Below, piece by piece: positions 44,929 to 54,019 of a stretch of DNA of 64,000 nucleotides. This DNA comes from Brachionus plicatilis (lineage: Eukaryota; Rotifera; Eurotatoria; Ploima; Brachionidae): assembly GCA_010279815.1 (NCBI GenBank), contig QEOQ01000192.1, positions 477,602 to 541,601 on the forward strand, given 5' to 3'. Position 1 is the stretch's first letter, and every line of letters starts with the position of its first letter. Below the pieces are notes generated by a model that saw only the letters and a list, made by a program, of their open reading frames with translations, was not told where the DNA came from and made no database searches. The translations under genes and the position numbers were made by a program.

Positions 44929-45813
44929 TTAATTGTAAAAATAATAAAGATCGCTTATTTCTTGATTTGTCAGGGCTCGATTGAAAATTTTTAGGTCATC
45001 GAAGGTAGCATTTGCATTTGAATTACTGGGCCAAGTTGATTTACCCAAAAAATTAACTCTCATTTCCTCTTTATTTTTTGCAAAGCATGTTCCACTAGCC
45101 AAAAAATGACCATCTAAGTAAATATAAGCATCAGTATTTTTAATCACATAAACAACGTGGTACCAACGATTTTTTTCCTGCACACTTGAATAACCAATAT
45201 CTTTTGTTTCGATTGGATTTGGTTTGTACACAGTCATGCCAATTTTAATCAAATTGCTGTTATGTGTATAGATACCAACCACATTATTTGTTTGCATTCC
45301 ATTTCCGAACTCAAATATCCGAGTATAAATATCTGAATTAAAAAATTTTGCCCAAATACTAATACTGAACTCAGGCCCAAAATAATGTCCGGCAGGTATA
45401 GCATAATATCCATAATTTAATCTAACAGCTGAATTTTCTTTGCCAAATCTGTCCTTTTCAAAATCTGCATTGTAAGGGCCATATAAATCTTTTCCTCCAA
45501 CTAGATCATTGACTCTTGCAGCTGATATAGGCCAGTGATTCACCATTCCTTGAATAAATTCTAATCTTTTCCTATATAAACCTGGTAAGTTGCTTTGGTC
45601 CAAATTTTCTGACTTGGAAAATGTTTTACACTCATTTCCTTCTATGGTAACAAATCCACAGTCGTTGATTTTGTTACAAGAGATGAAACATTTAAGTCTG
45701 AGAGCAGGTTTTGGATTATTGTGACCATTTATTCGACCATAGACGAATCTTTGGACAAAAACTGGTTGAAATTGATCGACAATCATCAGAATAAAAATAA
45801 TTTTTAATTTCAT
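44929..45813 (-). CDS. Secreted PAN-like / LamG-like (concanavalin-fold) protein
   Basis: A single exon, 294 aa, counted from the ATG at 45813. The upstream 47 codons are open but lysine/phenylalanine-rich and lack a better start, whereas MKLKIIFILMIVDQFQPVFVQ is a good signal peptide. Next, RLKCFISCNKINDCGFVTIEGNECKTFS is a PAN/apple-like cysteine pattern. Residues about 85-290 form a LamG-type jelly roll: HYFGPEFSISIWAKF, TRIFEFGNG, IKIGMTVY, NRWYHVVYVIKNTDAYIYLDGHFLASG and FDDLKIFNRALTNQEISDLY. This combination is common in extracellular adhesion proteins. No transmembrane segment follows. A truncated duplicate of its 5' end lies at 48253. Confidence 0.82.
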   Translation of the reverse strand: MKLKIIFILMIVDQFQPVFVQRFVYGRINGHNNPKPALRLKCFISCNKINDCGFVTIEGNECKTFSKSENLDQSNLPGLYRKRLEFIQGMVNHWPISAARVNDLVGGKDLYGPYNADFEKDRFGKENSAVRLNYGYYAIPAGHYFGPEFSISIWAKFFNSDIYTRIFEFGNGMQTNNVVGIYTHNSNLIKIGMTVYKPNPIETKDIGYSSVQEKNRWYHVVYVIKNTDAYIYLDGHFLASGTCFAKNKEEMRVNFLGKSTWPSNSNANATFDDLKIFNRALTNQEISDLYYFYN

Positions 45814-45954
45814 TTTTGTTTCAAAAAATTTAATAAATTTTAATTTGTTTTTTTTTTGGAGTAATTTCATTTTTTTTGGCAAAAAATTAATTAAAATTAA
45901 TATGGTTTTTTTTTTTGGAAAAAAATGCCACAAAATAAAGACAAAACTTTGCAA

Positions 45955-46532
45955 AGAATTTAATTGAAAAATAATTAAGAAAAAATGGATCGATAACTTA
46001 GATGGAGTAGAATTGACGAATACACATTTTTTTAATCTTAAAATAGCATTTTGAATTATTCTTATTCTTAATCAAAATCTTTGAAAAAAGATAAATCAAA
46101 CATTTAAGATATCTTAAAAAATAATATGTTTTTTAGAAGAATTTTAAAAATTTTTGCATAAAAGAAATACAACAAAATTTTTTTATTTATGTTATTGTAA
46201 ATGTTTATAACACGTAAATTTTGATAATTATTAATTCTGAAGTGTATTTATTAGGAAAGTTCCAATCTTCAAATTACAGATATTTTTAGATTCAGCTTTC
46301 TTCTTTTCAGATTCTCGTCAAAATCTTTTAGAAAATATCCTAAAATTCAAAATTTTAATTTTTTTTCATATTGCTCCATATCCTTTACTTAATTTCTAAT
46401 AAAAACACGAAAATTGAGAAAAAATCTTTGTTGAAAGTTTTTTTGACCTTTTTCTAATTTACTAATTTCGGAATTTTTCGAAAAATTCCGAAATCTACTT
46501 AAAATTTAGTAAAAACAACAAAACATAACAGT
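45955..46532. other. Intergenic, no gene seen
   Basis: A/T-rich sequence upstream of the LamG-like gene, up to the GC-rich hAT element. It probably includes the LamG-gene promoter; no motif stands out. Confidence 0.45.
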
Positions 46533-46540
46533 ACTGTAAG

Positions 46541-47332
46541 TAGTGTTGGCCGGACTTGAACGGCCAGTTGGCCTACCAGTATAAACGGCCTGAATTTCAC
46601 TGCTGCATTTTAGACCGTCCGTGAATTGGCCGGCCGTCTGTGGACCGTTTTTAAAAAGGCCGACCTTTCCAGGGCCGGTCACAAGACAGACCGACCGTGA
46701 AATGGCCGGCCGACTATCGGCCAAAATAAAAAACGACCGTGAAGTGGCCGGGCAACTGAAAGGCCGTTAAACGGCCGACCGTGTGCAGACCGGCCGGCCA
46801 CAAAACGGTCCAAAAAAAAAATTTTACTTGGATGTTTAAAAAAAATTTAAAGGTATTAAAAGTAGCATTTATTATTTATCAAAATTTTCGATCAAGTAAT
46901 TTTTAATTATTTACCCTAATTTTTTTCGATATTTTTTAAAAATCGTTAAATCTTATATTTAAATCTTTAATTCTGTATTTGAGATAGTTTTTTTATAAAA
47001 ACGATTTTAATAAAAAAAAATTAAATTTATAAATATTGATAATGAAAATCTAATTTGTTTTAATGTTTATTTCTTTAAAATTTTTAATTTTTTATTAATG
47101 CCTTTAAATTTTTTTAAAGATCTAAGTAAATTTTTTTTTTGGACCGTTTTGTGGCTGACCGGTCTGCACACGATCGGCCGTTTAACGGCCTTTCAGTTGG
47201 CCGGCCACTTTACGGTCGGTTTTTTATTTTGGCCGATAGTCAGCCGGCCACCTCACGGTCTTTTAGAATTTGGCCGGCCATTTCACGGTCGGTCCGTCAG
47301 TTGGCCGCTTGCACGGCCGGCCCTCAACACTA
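46541..47332. mobile_element. GC-rich foldback hAT-like element (8-bp duplication)
   Basis: 792 bp between identical 8-mers ACTGTAAG (46533-46540 and 47333-47340). The ends are TAGTGTTGGCCGGACTTGAA and, inverted, TAGTGTTGAGGGCCGGCCGT. Both arms (about 270 bp) are packed with GGCCG/CGGCC words every 15-25 bp, and together they could fold into one long hairpin. The 240-bp centre is ordinary A/T-rich DNA. The ends and the 8-bp duplication fit the hAT superfamily. Open frames in the arms (72-81 codons) result from the repeats and are not genes. Confidence 0.87.
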
Positions 47333-47460
47333 ACTGTAAGTAAAAATTGGTATCCAAAACAAAAAATTTTTTAATTTTTTTCTTCAAATCCTTTATTTAA
47401 AACAAAGAGAAACATTTTTTATTTTTTATAAATTTTTTTATCAAATGACTAGAATGAGTT

Positions 47461-48083
47461 CTAGATCAAGAGTTTTTCTATATTTTGCTTCAAACTTTCG
47501 ATTTGATTTTTGATCTGTGAGCCTTCGTTTTGTAGTATGGCACAGGCAATCACAGGTCGTGAGACACCACAAGCGCGGCCCAAACCTGTTAATAAAAATC
47601 AGTGATAAAAATCTTTTAATGATAAAAAAACTGATGTTTACCTTGTTTGGATCTAATAAAAACATAAGGAACATTCTGCAAAAAAAAATAATTATTAGAG
47701 TTGTAGAGAATGGGCTGTAGAATGGACCGTAAACGAATCTCGTTGATTAGAAACGCTTCTAATTAGGGACACAAACTCGTGTGAAAGCGAATCATTCAAG
47801 AGATAGTGTTCACGTTTTTTTTTCGTCCACTGTACAGCGACGGAAAAAAAATCGCACTAACCTTGTCTTCGCAAAGTAAAGGTAAATGCATAAGAATCTC
47901 AATTGGTTCAGTATCTGCAGCCATTAGGATCAATTCGGCTTTTCCTCTATTCAATGCTTTTGTGGCTTCATTAGCTCCTTTTTTCAGTTGCTTGTAATTC
48001 AGAGCTTGTTGAACCAAGTCCAGAATGCTTTTGTTCAGCTCCTCGTCGGCCAGAGGATACGCTTTTGGGTTGATCTCGGACAT
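47461..48083 (-). CDS. SNU13: SNU13 / NHP2L1 (15.5K) RNA-binding protein
   Basis: Three exons: 48083-47862, 47675-47642 and 47585-47461; 126 aa against 128 in human. The introns are 186 and 56 bp. It is an L7Ae-family protein that binds the kink-turn of U4 snRNA in the tri-snRNP and of box C/D snoRNAs. Seen: [126 protein letters not shown]; the [10 protein letters not shown] loop contacts RNA. The spliced product is collinear with animal orthologues throughout. An AATAAA on the minus strand follows about 70 bp past the stop. Confidence 0.97.
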
Positions 48084-48252
48084 TTTTTTAATTTTTTTTT
48101 TTAAATTTTAATTCAGTTTAAGAATATTTTCAAGAGGTTTTATAGATTCAAATACACGTGTTTTAATTTTTTTTTTAAATTTTGCTTCATTTAAGTACAT
48201 GATTCATTTTTGTTAAGAAATTATAATTTTTGAATTAAATCTTTCAAAAATA

Positions 48253-48456
48253 TTGTCTTTGTTTTGTGCCATTTTTAACTTGAAATTTTTCCTTAAAAAT
48301 ATCTTATTAATTTTAATTAATTTTTTGAAACAAAAAATGAAATTAAACATAATTTTTATTCTCATAATGGTCGAAAATTTTCAACCAGTTTTTTTCCACA
48401 ATTTTCAAAGATTTTTCTATGGCCAAATGAATGGTCACAATAATCCAAACCCATGA
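48253..48456 (+). pseudogene. Truncated duplicate of the PAN/LamG-like gene 5' end
   Basis: The plus strand reads MKLNIIFILIMVENFQPVFFHNFQRFFYGQMNGHNNPNP from 48337 and stops at 48456. It matches MKLKIIFILMIVDQFQPVFVQRFVYGRINGHNNPKP, the first 36 residues of the minus-strand gene at 45813. Upstream sequence is also alike (ILLILINFLKQKMK against ILILINFLPKKMK), so the duplicated block includes the 5' flank. It stops just before the cysteine-rich domain. It is inverted relative to its parent, with SNU13 and the hAT element between them. Confidence 0.78.
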
Positions 48457-48517
48457 GTTCATTTCCCTAACAGACAGATCATTTTAAATTTTTCTTATTT
48501 TTAATTCAATTTTTATT

Positions 48518-48784
48518 CAGAGTTGTTTAAAAGTCCCAAAAAAAGGCCAAGTCCAAAATTTTTTTTTTAAATTTGCTAGATCAGGCTTCATGTCAAAAAA
48601 TAAATATACTCTTGGGTTATCTAATACAATAGATTTGCCATATATCAGAATTTTTTTGCAATTTTAGCATAAGTTTCTTCTTCAGTATTCAAAATTTTAA
48701 AGCCTGGACTTGGACTTTTGAATAAAATTTAAAAAAAAAAGTACTTGAACTTGACTTGAGACTTGTGACTTTCAAACAAATCTG
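48518..48784. mobile_element. hAT-like MITE (8-bp duplication)
   Basis: 267 bp flanked by identical TTTTTATT (48510-48517 and 48785-48792). The ends are CAGAGTTGTTTAAAAGTCCC and, inverted, CAGATTTGTTTGAAAGTCAC. Inner words such as CTTGGACTTGAC and TTGAGACTTG recur at 12270-12359, and single ends are found near 7396, 27595 and 50230-50268, so this is a family with several copies in the window. Confidence 0.82.
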
Positions 48785-49244
48785 TTTTTATTAAAATAAA
48801 AGCAAAATAACACTATTAACTAAATTAATATATTGTTTTCATTAAGTGGGGCTTTCTGGTCAATTTTTAAAATTTTTCCATTATTTAAAGCAAAACTTAC
48901 TAAGACATTACAAAGATTCATATTCAATATCCAAGATACCATATAACACTTGAAATATTTGAACTTGCACCAAAAACTGTCGTACCAGCCTTAGAATTAC
49001 AATACCATTCTTTAACTGTATCCATTGTTGAAATTGATGAAATTTTTATTTGGTAAATTTTGGCAACAAAAAGTAAATTTTCGACAAAAAAAAGGGTAAT
49101 TTCTACTTTTAATGTGCTCAATATAACTTAATATGTGTAAAAAATTGATTGCACATAATGTGTAATATTCTTATTAATTTATTTTTTAGAGTGTAAAAAA
49201 AAAAATTTATTCTTTCCACATTTTATTATGCTCAAATAACAAAA

Positions 49245-49490
49245 ATTGACTTTGATTTTAGCGACCAAAAATCGTAAAAGAGTCATTTAGACTCGTTGGT
49301 GCTTCTAGTAGTATATACTTGATTTGGCACAAAGACAATTTTTTTTTAATTTAAATTTAGCTAATTTAGGAAGTTATTCTTATTTTTAATGCTGAAAAAA
49401 AGTTATGCTCAAAAAAAATACTTAGATTTTAGCAACCAAACACCGAAAAAAGAGTCATTTTGACTCGTTGGTGCTTCTAGTGTTAGAATA
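49245..49490. repeat. piggyBac-like terminal sequences, decayed
   Basis: AGAGTCATTTAGACTCGTTGGTGCTTCTAG near 49292 and AGAGTCATTTTGACTCGTTGGTGCTTCTAGTGTTAG near 49450 are direct copies with the arrangement of the piggyBac ends at 41029-41659 (…GGTCATTTTGACC…TTCTAGTGTTAA), but with different words. They are probably relics of a second piggyBac family, with TTAA decayed to TTAG. Confidence 0.55.
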
Positions 49491-49499
49491 ATAAATTGT

Positions 49500-50566
49500 G
49501 TATAAAATTATAAATTGTGAAGCTCCGAGATCCCAAAGTCAATTTTTTTTTCAATTTTACAACTTAATCAAATAGATTTTCCTTTTTTCCATTTATAAAG
49601 AGTAATCATTCTACTAATTCTCAGCTACTGTCAAAAAATTTTTCCCAGTGATTTTGGCAAATTGAAGTTTAAGATCAAGATCTAAAGATCAAAATATAAA
49701 TTGAAAAATTTTTTTTTTAATAATAGAGAAAAAATAAAGTTTTTCCAAAGCAATTACTTGACATGTCATGTCAAGTTTATTTTCATATTTAAAATTTTAA
49801 AATATTCCTTTTTATTTAACTTTAATAGGTTTAAATATTTTAATTGATTTTAATAAATATTTACTTTTAAAGACAAAAAAATTCACTTTTTAAATTTTAA
49901 ATTTATTTAAGTGGAAAAATAAAATTATTTCAGTTTAAAAGAATGGATATAAAAGTTATAAATTTGAATTTGTGAATTAACTTAACCTGAATCACTTAAA
50001 TTATTGACTGTTTTTGTCAAATAAATTAGAGATCAATCATTTTGATGTTTATTTGATAATGAACTATAATTAAACATAACATATCTAGTAATGTTTAGTA
50101 TTTATTTCTTAAAAATTATCAAAATCATTAGATTAATTAAGTTTTGAAATTTTAAATGATCGTTTTGATCTTAAAATTTGATCTGAAACTTCAATTTGCC
50201 GTCATTTTTCATTTCTTAACATGATCTGAAGTTTGGACTTGGACTTTATTTTGGTACTTTTAAACAACTCTGATTTACTTCTCCACAATGGAGTCTAATT
50301 CAATTAAATAAATAAATTTTTCAAGTCAGATAAGAAGAGATAAAAATTTTTGTTCGCAAAAATTGTTGAAAAGTCAACATATTTTTTAAACTAAGACCAC
50401 ATTAAAACAAGCTCTAAATTATAACTTCGATTTGACCAAAATTTATTTAAAACATGCATACAATCTTTTACGAATCATTTTTAATGAATAATTAAATTTA
50501 TTCTTAAAAATTAAGGCTTTTAATTACAACAAAAACAAAAAAAAAAAAATTTTTCTTTGAAACAAA
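49500..50566. other. Intergenic, 3' side of the CFP1 gene
   Basis: A/T-rich. A single hAT-like end occurs at 50230-50268 (CTTGGACTTTATTTTGGTAC then TTTTAAACAACTCTG). An AATAAA on the minus strand about 60 bp downstream of the CFP1 stop is the likely polyadenylation signal. Confidence 0.5.
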
Positions 50567-52687
50567 TTAAACTTTAACCGGGGCATCTGAGCCCAGGCCA
50601 GCCGGCCGACCCACCGATTCACACTGTAAAACCCTGTCACCTTCACTATGTACCACTGTTTTATGTAACAAAATGCTAAAAAAATCTTTTCTCTGGCCCA
50701 GCGCACTCTCGTTCATCCTCTTCTGTTCCATCAGCTCCTCCAGCTTAAGATAAGTCCTCAGCCTTTCCAAGTCTATGACAGCACGTCTCAATTTTTCCCA
50801 TTTAAAGTGCAGCGAGCAGTTTCTTTTGGGCGCCAGACAAATCTCATCCTGGCAGTCCTCGAACAAATTGTCGCGCTTGGCCAACGGGTAGCCGCACACC
50901 TCCTCATCGCTTACCTTCCTCTCTTTCTCATGCTCCGGACACATCACCTTCAGTCTTTTGCAGTACATTTTTGTCTGCGGATTGTAGTAGTCGCAGAACA
51001 TGGCTTTGCCCTCCAAGTTTGACTTGATGAACGAGGCAAAAAACGCCTGACTTTCAATTTTGTTGAAACATTTTTCCATGTGCTTGAGCGCCTGCTTTTC
51101 GCTACACTGCTGACCGCATGTCACACAATAGATCTCGGTCTCATTCGACTCCATACTCTTTTCCCTGTCTCTCTCAACGCTCGGGTTTATCTTGGCGTAT
51201 TTGGCCCGGTCTATGATCCGCTCCAAATCCACATGCTTTTGCTCCAATTCGCCCAGTTTTTTTTTCATCAAATTTATCTGAGCATTTATGCGCTCCAACT
51301 CGTCCAGATTCATTTTGTCGGCCATCGACTCTGTCTCGTTGTACTGTTCGTAGCGTTCTTTAAGATAGGCATCGATTCTTCTCCTTGCCAGCTTCATTCC
51401 GCACTCGTGCGAGCAGTACTTCGAGCCCAGCTGGGCCTGGCTCACACATTCGGGCCCCAAACACTGTCCACACTCCTCCACCTTGACTACTTCATCAGTG
51501 GACCGCCTTGGCCGGCTGTTGGTGCCTGTCGCTGCAGCTTTTTCCATTTTGACAAGTGGTGCACTCTTTTTTGTCTTATTTTTGGCGGGTTTTTTAAAAT
51601 TTTTGACCACTTTTTTGTTCCTTGCCGAGTTGTCGCTGTCCTCATAGTCCGAGTCAATGTCGGATGCGTCACTCTGGGTGTCCGAGTGTTCGCTCTCGTC
51701 TTGGACCTCGTCCCCGGTGTCTGTTTGCATGCAGTTTGATGCTGTTTCGTCACACGGCTGGGCAGTGTAGTCATGGTCGGTCTTGGGAGCTGGCAAATTT
51801 GATTCACTGTTTAGTTTGTTAATGGCGGACATAAAATTTTCTATGTCCTCGCCGCTGACATTTGTTTTGCCGTAGAATTTTTGCTCACTTTTTGGCGGCT
51901 CGCTGCTCGCCTTCTCTTGGTCCGCCACTTCTCTGGTCGCTTCCTGCTTAATCTTGGCACTTTTTTTCATCAAGTCGGCCTCTTTTTTCAGCCTGGCCTG
52001 AGTTTCTGAGTAGAATTTTGTGTAAGAAGTGTCGTTGTAGCTGGACGCTAGTTGCTGGGCTTTTTCTTTGGTAAATTGTTTGCCAAGCTCCTGATACTTG
52101 ACGATGTACTTGATTTTGAGGCTTTTTTTTTCGCCGCGACACTCTGGACAAAAGTAGGCCTTGATGCGTTTGGAAAGGCTCTGGGTGACACCGACACAGT
52201 CTCCGTGGAACCACTCGTCACAATTGTCGCACGCTATCATGAAGCGTTTGCCATCGGTGCTTTTGCAGACACAGTAGGTCTTTTTTTTGCAGCTTTTGGA
52301 ATTTTTTGCTCTCGAGTCCGGCCTGGACTTGGAGCTGTGGTTGGCATGGGACTTTTTTTTTTTGGAGCGGGCGCTCTTTGAGTCCGAGTCGCTGGACGAG
52401 GCCTCGTCTTTGTACAGATCGAGCTTTCGCTTGAAATAATTGTTGTCAATTGATTTCGGCATGGTGTTGGCGAAAGAAGCCGAGTTGGAAGACTTGGAGG
52501 AGCCGCTGGAGCTGGAGGAAGTGGTGGTCGAGTGGCACGAGGACTCGGATGAGTTGGAGTCCTCGGGTCCGCCCGAATTGTGGCTCTCTATCCGCTCGTA
52601 CTCGACTATGAACGCTTTTTTGAAGTGTTTTAAGTTGTTCGAGTGGGCTGTGGGCGAGCCCGATCCTGATCCCGGGCTGGATTCCAT
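50567..52687 (-). CDS. CXXC1: CFP1/CXXC1-like subunit of the SET1/COMPASS complex, lacking the CXXC finger
   Basis: One exon, 706 aa, from ATG 52687 to TAA 50567, with much higher GC content than its surroundings. The protein directs the H3K4 methyltransferase SET1 complex in the nucleus. Seen: a Ser/Asp-rich N-terminus; a PHD finger at residues 138-184 (YCVCKSTDGKRFMIACDNCDEWFHGDCVGV..YFCPECR) with all C4HC3 ligands; a lysine-rich and then acidic linker; and at about 403-690 the CFP1-specific C-terminal region: CGQCLGPECVSQAQLGSKYCSHECGMKLARRRI, a coiled coil at 460-495, IYCVTCGQQC..ALKHMEKC, FCDYYNPQTKMYCKRLKVMCPEH and EEVCGYPLAK..RNCSLHFKWEKLRRAVIDLERLRTYLKLEELMEQ. Between the PHD and this region, where other animals have the CXXC CpG-binding finger, no CGxCxxC pattern exists. 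Orthology rests on the C-terminal region. Confidence 0.93.
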   Translation of the reverse strand: MESSPGSGSGSPTAHSNNLKHFKKAFIVEYERIESHNSGGPEDSNSSESSCHSTTTSSSSSGSSKSSNSASFANTMPKSIDNNYFKRKLDLYKDEASSSDSDSKSARSKKKKSHANHSSKSRPDSRAKNSKSCKKKTYCVCKSTDGKRFMIACDNCDEWFHGDCVGVTQSLSKRIKAYFCPECRGEKKSLKIKYIVKYQELGKQFTKEKAQQLASSYNDTSYTKFYSETQARLKKEADLMKKSAKIKQEATREVADQEKASSEPPKSEQKFYGKTNVSGEDIENFMSAINKLNSESNLPAPKTDHDYTAQPCDETASNCMQTDTGDEVQDESEHSDTQSDASDIDSDYEDSDNSARNKKVVKNFKKPAKNKTKKSAPLVKMEKAAATGTNSRPRRSTDEVVKVEECGQCLGPECVSQAQLGSKYCSHECGMKLARRRIDAYLKERYEQYNETESMADKMNLDELERINAQINLMKKKLGELEQKHVDLERIIDRAKYAKINPSVERDREKSMESNETEIYCVTCGQQCSEKQALKHMEKCFNKIESQAFFASFIKSNLEGKAMFCDYYNPQTKMYCKRLKVMCPEHEKERKVSDEEVCGYPLAKRDNLFEDCQDEICLAPKRNCSLHFKWEKLRRAVIDLERLRTYLKLEELMEQKRMNESALGQRKDFFSILLHKTVVHSEGDRVLQCESVGRPAGLGSDAPVKV

Positions 52688-52889
52688 CTTGAAGTTGTCG
52701 TTTAGCCTTGGTAACGCAGATTTAAAAAGCCAAACGATTATAAATTATAAAATTACGTGAATAACTATACACTGCGCTTGCTATTTAAGAATAATTATTG
52801 CCAACAAAAGTTAGTAAAATTTTGAAATTAATAAGAGAAAAAAAATTAATTATATTTTTTTTATTTTATTTAAAAATGTTTTATTTTTT

Positions 52890-53270
52890 AAATTAAAAAT
52901 TGAGGTTTTTTTATCTAGGCTATGTATGACTCTGGAAATTTTGTTTAGACCCTAAAACCGGACTTTAAAATGTGACTAAAAAATTTTTTTAATTTGAAAA
53001 ATAAATTTAGAAAAATGTATAAAAATCTGTTATTTTTTATATTTAAATTGAGGTTTTTTTAAATTAAAAATTGAGGGTTTTTTATCTAGGCTGTGTGTGA
53101 CTCTGCCAGTTTTGTTTAGACTCTAAAATGTGACTCAAAAATTTATTTAGTTTGAAAAATAAATTTAGAAAAATATTTAAAAATCTTTTATTTTTTTTAA
53201 TTAGAATTAAGGTTTTTTATCTAGGCTGTGTGTTACCCTGGTATTTTTTAAAGTCGAAAAACGGAGTGAC
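52890..53270. repeat. Three imperfect tandem repeats of about 140-170 bp
   Basis: Units begin near 52891, 53061 and 53199 with AATTAAAAATTGAGGTTTTTT-like sequence, each followed by ATCTAGGCTGTGTGTGACTC and (in two) GAAAAATAAATTTAGAAAAA. They lie just upstream of the CFP1 start (minus strand), so they could sit in its promoter region. A further partial unit occurs near 53490. Confidence 0.75.
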
Positions 53271-53599
53271 AGTGAAATTCGCCGGGTCATTTGTTTCATC
53301 TGTTTAAGTGAAAAGGAATCTTATTGATTTTACCAAATACTTAAAAAATTAGTTTAAAAAGTAAATAAAATTTAGTTTCGTAAATTTTTTTTTGATAAAG
53401 TTGATTTGAAAATGACACCACCAATACCACCGCCTTTCTGCTTACCAACACTTGTTTTTTTTACGGTCTGACTGGACTCAAACAATTTATTTAATTTGAA
53501 TGATAAATTTAGAAAAAATAGAAGTTAAAAAAAATATTTAGAGAGCGATTTATTATGGGGCTTATGATGTTTTCAAATGGAAAAGATCAGAGTTAATAA

Positions 53600-54010
53600 G
53601 ATTGGAACCATATTTTTTTGATCTATTATGTAAAAAAGCAAGCAAATGTAACATTTCTTAATGAAGCCACAGTAAAGAATATAAAATTTTTTTATTTGTT
53701 TATTGACTTAAGAAAAGCTTTTGATGTCAATGATTCAGATTTACTACTACTTGAACTTTTTCATTATGATTTTGATTATTCTTCTTTGGTTTTCCTTTCA
53801 AACTGATTTTAAAAAAGATCTCAAATATTTACTATTGGTATTGGTAGTGTAAATCTGCAAGATTAAAATTCGAGTAACGCAGGGATCCTTTTTAACACCA
53901 CTGCTTTTTCTTATACCTGTAAATGATCTACCATTTTTAATTAACAACTGGAATTATATTAAAATGTTTGCATATGATAAAAGTATTTATAAGAATGATT
54001 TTGCAAATTT
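53600..54010 (+). pseudogene. Reverse transcriptase relic of a Jockey-like LINE (LINE C)
   Basis: The plus strand reads FFYLFIDLRKAFDVNDSDLLLLELFHYDFDYSSLVFLSN (RT motif A with F-D-L-x-K-A-F-D) to 53806. After frame changes it reads RVTQGSFLTPLLFLIPVNDLPFLINNWNYIKMFAYDKSIY (motif B QGS..PLLFL and a mutated FADDTS). It is heavily decayed, with no endonuclease or ORF1 nearby. Confidence 0.78.
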
Positions 54011-54019
54011 TCGATCTGA

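Noticed and set aside
46506..47343. ORFs of 64-81 codons in the GGCCG-rich arms
   Set aside because: They arise from the repeated GC-rich words of a foldback transposon and are nearly mirror images of each other.
51080..51739. 219-codon plus-strand ORF
   Set aside because: Antisense to the CFP1 exon in a GC-richer region; the sense frame has clear homology and this one has none.
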